A DNA stretch of 64,000 nucleotides from DT-110 sp964342305 (GTDB taxonomy: Bacteria; Bacteroidota; Bacteroidia; Chitinophagales; Saprospiraceae), in the NCBI GenBank assembly GCA_964342305.1, contig CAYFGK010000015.1, positions 1-64,000 on the forward strand, in the 5' to 3' direction. This document shows, piece after piece, positions 63,280 to 64,000 of this stretch. A program made the translations under genes and the position numbers. Every line of letters starts with the position of its first letter. Position 1 is the stretch's first letter. Under the pieces are notes generated by a model. It made no database searches. It saw only the letters and a program-made list of their open reading frames with translations, and was not told where the DNA came from.

Positions 63280-63900
63280 TTACCGGAAATGCTCAATGAT
63301 GGTCCGGACTTGTGCTTCCGCAAAAAGATCCTGAATTTCTTCATCGAACAACAAGGACGCATCGGCAAAGTTATCGAAAAAGAGATGTTCAATAAGAATA
63401 GCCGGCATCAGGGTCCTTCGTAATACGAAAAAATTGGCCTCCTTATCGTGATCACCATCTGATGTGTCGGACCGTATGATTATGCGATCCCCTAAAAGAG
63501 TCTCCGTCTGGTTCCAATGGATTTCAGCAATACGGTCGGCGCCGGTCACTCCGGGAGAGGTATACACTTCGTATCCCCGCCCATCGTGGTTAACGGAGGC
63601 ATTAGCATGTGTAGACACCAGTATCCCCGGTTGGTAATTGCGGTGGTACCAATTGGCTTTTTCTACCCGCTGTTCCAGGGACAAATCCAGAAAATCGTGA
63701 TGCAAAGGAATGTATTCAATCCCTAATCGCTGTAATTTCCGTTCGACCTGCTGTACCAGGGTGCGATTCCACACGCCTTCGTAAAACCAGCCGTCACCGT
63801 GAAAAGTACCACTATCATGGCGAAATTGCTTTCCGGGGGCAGTCACGTAATTACCGGAACGGTCCAGGCCGCCGTGGCCCGCATCGAGGAAAACGAACAT
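63280..63900 (-). CDS. N-acetylmuramoyl-L-alanine amidase (Amidase_3)
   Basis: 206 aa consisting of one Amidase_3 domain. Zinc ligands are in place: His9 (DAGHGG), Glu41 (FYEG) and His98 (VSTHANA), with the catalytic Glu171 (ILIEHLFFDN). It hydrolyses the amide between N-acetylmuramic acid and L-alanine in peptidoglycan. The start at 63900 puts the catalytic core at residue 1, with no signal peptide and no upstream frame long enough for one. It may therefore be cytosolic or released by lysis or a non-classical route, as with some phage-type enzymes. PolX follows 12 bases downstream. Confidence 0.88.
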   Translation of the reverse strand: MFVFLDAGHGGLDRSGNYVTAPGKQFRHDSGTFHGDGWFYEGVWNRTLVQQVERKLQRLGIEYIPLHHDFLDLSLEQRVEKANWYHRNYQPGILVSTHANASVNHDGRGYEVYTSPGVTGADRIAEIHWNQTETLLGDRIIIRSDTSDGDHDKEANFFVLRRTLMPAILIEHLFFDNFADASLLFDEEIQDLFAEAQVRTIIEHFR

Positions 63901-63904
63901 AGAT

Positions 63905-64000
63905 CAGGTTTGAGGTTTGAGGTTTGAGGTTTGAGGTTTGGGGTTTGAGGTTTCCCTCCTACACCCTACCGGGTTTCGGCGGGCAGGGAAGGTTTGAGGT
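63905..64000. repeat. GAGGTTT heptamer array with REP-like segment, running off the window
   Basis: Seven phased words occupy 63905-63953 (CAGGTTT, GAGGTTT four times, GGGGTTT, GAGGTTT). After a break, TTCGGCGGGCAGGGAAGGTT (63975-63994) recurs, nearly identical, at about 60690-60710, and the GAGGT word resumes at the window edge. The array starts five bases upstream of the amidase ATG. Confidence 0.85.

Overview
The window looks like chromosomal DNA of a marine-type Bacteroidota, most likely of the Saprospiria/Lewinella kind. Several secreted proteins end in type IX secretion (T9SS) type A sorting domains. Promoters of the Bacteroidota form (TTTG / TAnnTTTG) can be seen. Menaquinone genes belong to the futalosine route (mqnD, and an mqnP-like UbiA prenyltransferase), and there is a DUF1573 lipoprotein and a BlaI/M56 operon. 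The genus is an inference. I saw no rRNA, tRNA, CRISPR array, transposase or phage genes.

Layout. 1-5000: a minus-strand operon of a BlaI-type repressor and two BlaR1-like M56 membrane metalloproteases. One carries a periplasmic M23 peptidoglycan hydrolase, the other TonB-plug-like repeats and a T9SS sorting domain. A promoter with overlapping inverted-repeat operators precedes the operon. 5000-35400: four consecutive plus-strand genes for very large secreted multidomain proteins (2960, 2131, 4167 and 533 aa). Together they hold about six cohesin-like modules, three dockerin-like modules, malectin/CBM modules and a 27-unit DUF5011 array. 35400-44050: housekeeping genes (HI0933-type flavoprotein, rlmF, penicillin-acylase-family lipoprotein, MFS transporter, RluA-type pseudouridine synthase, mqnD, alanine dehydrogenase). 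44395-55064: a minus-strand run with a giant beta-helix T9SS cargo, a TPR histidine kinase, a NarL-type regulator and a PorE-like TPR/propeller protein with SPOR domains. 55500-64000: MOSC protein, Tat-exported HisC-like aminotransferase, AEC permease, mqnP-like gene, DUF1573 lipoprotein, PolX with a degenerate polymerase site, and an Amidase_3 protein.

Two things stand out. The first is the cluster of giant proteins, which reads like a cellulosome-style cohesin/dockerin surface assembly built on T9SS cargo: the largest protein ends in a dockerin with no sorting domain of its own, while its neighbours pair cohesins with sorting domains. The second is a set of intergenic arrays of strictly phased 7-, 8- or 9-base words. 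Their sequence differs from locus to locus but is homogenised within each locus. They often abut or run into the 3' ends of genes, and some are associated with REP-like palindromes.
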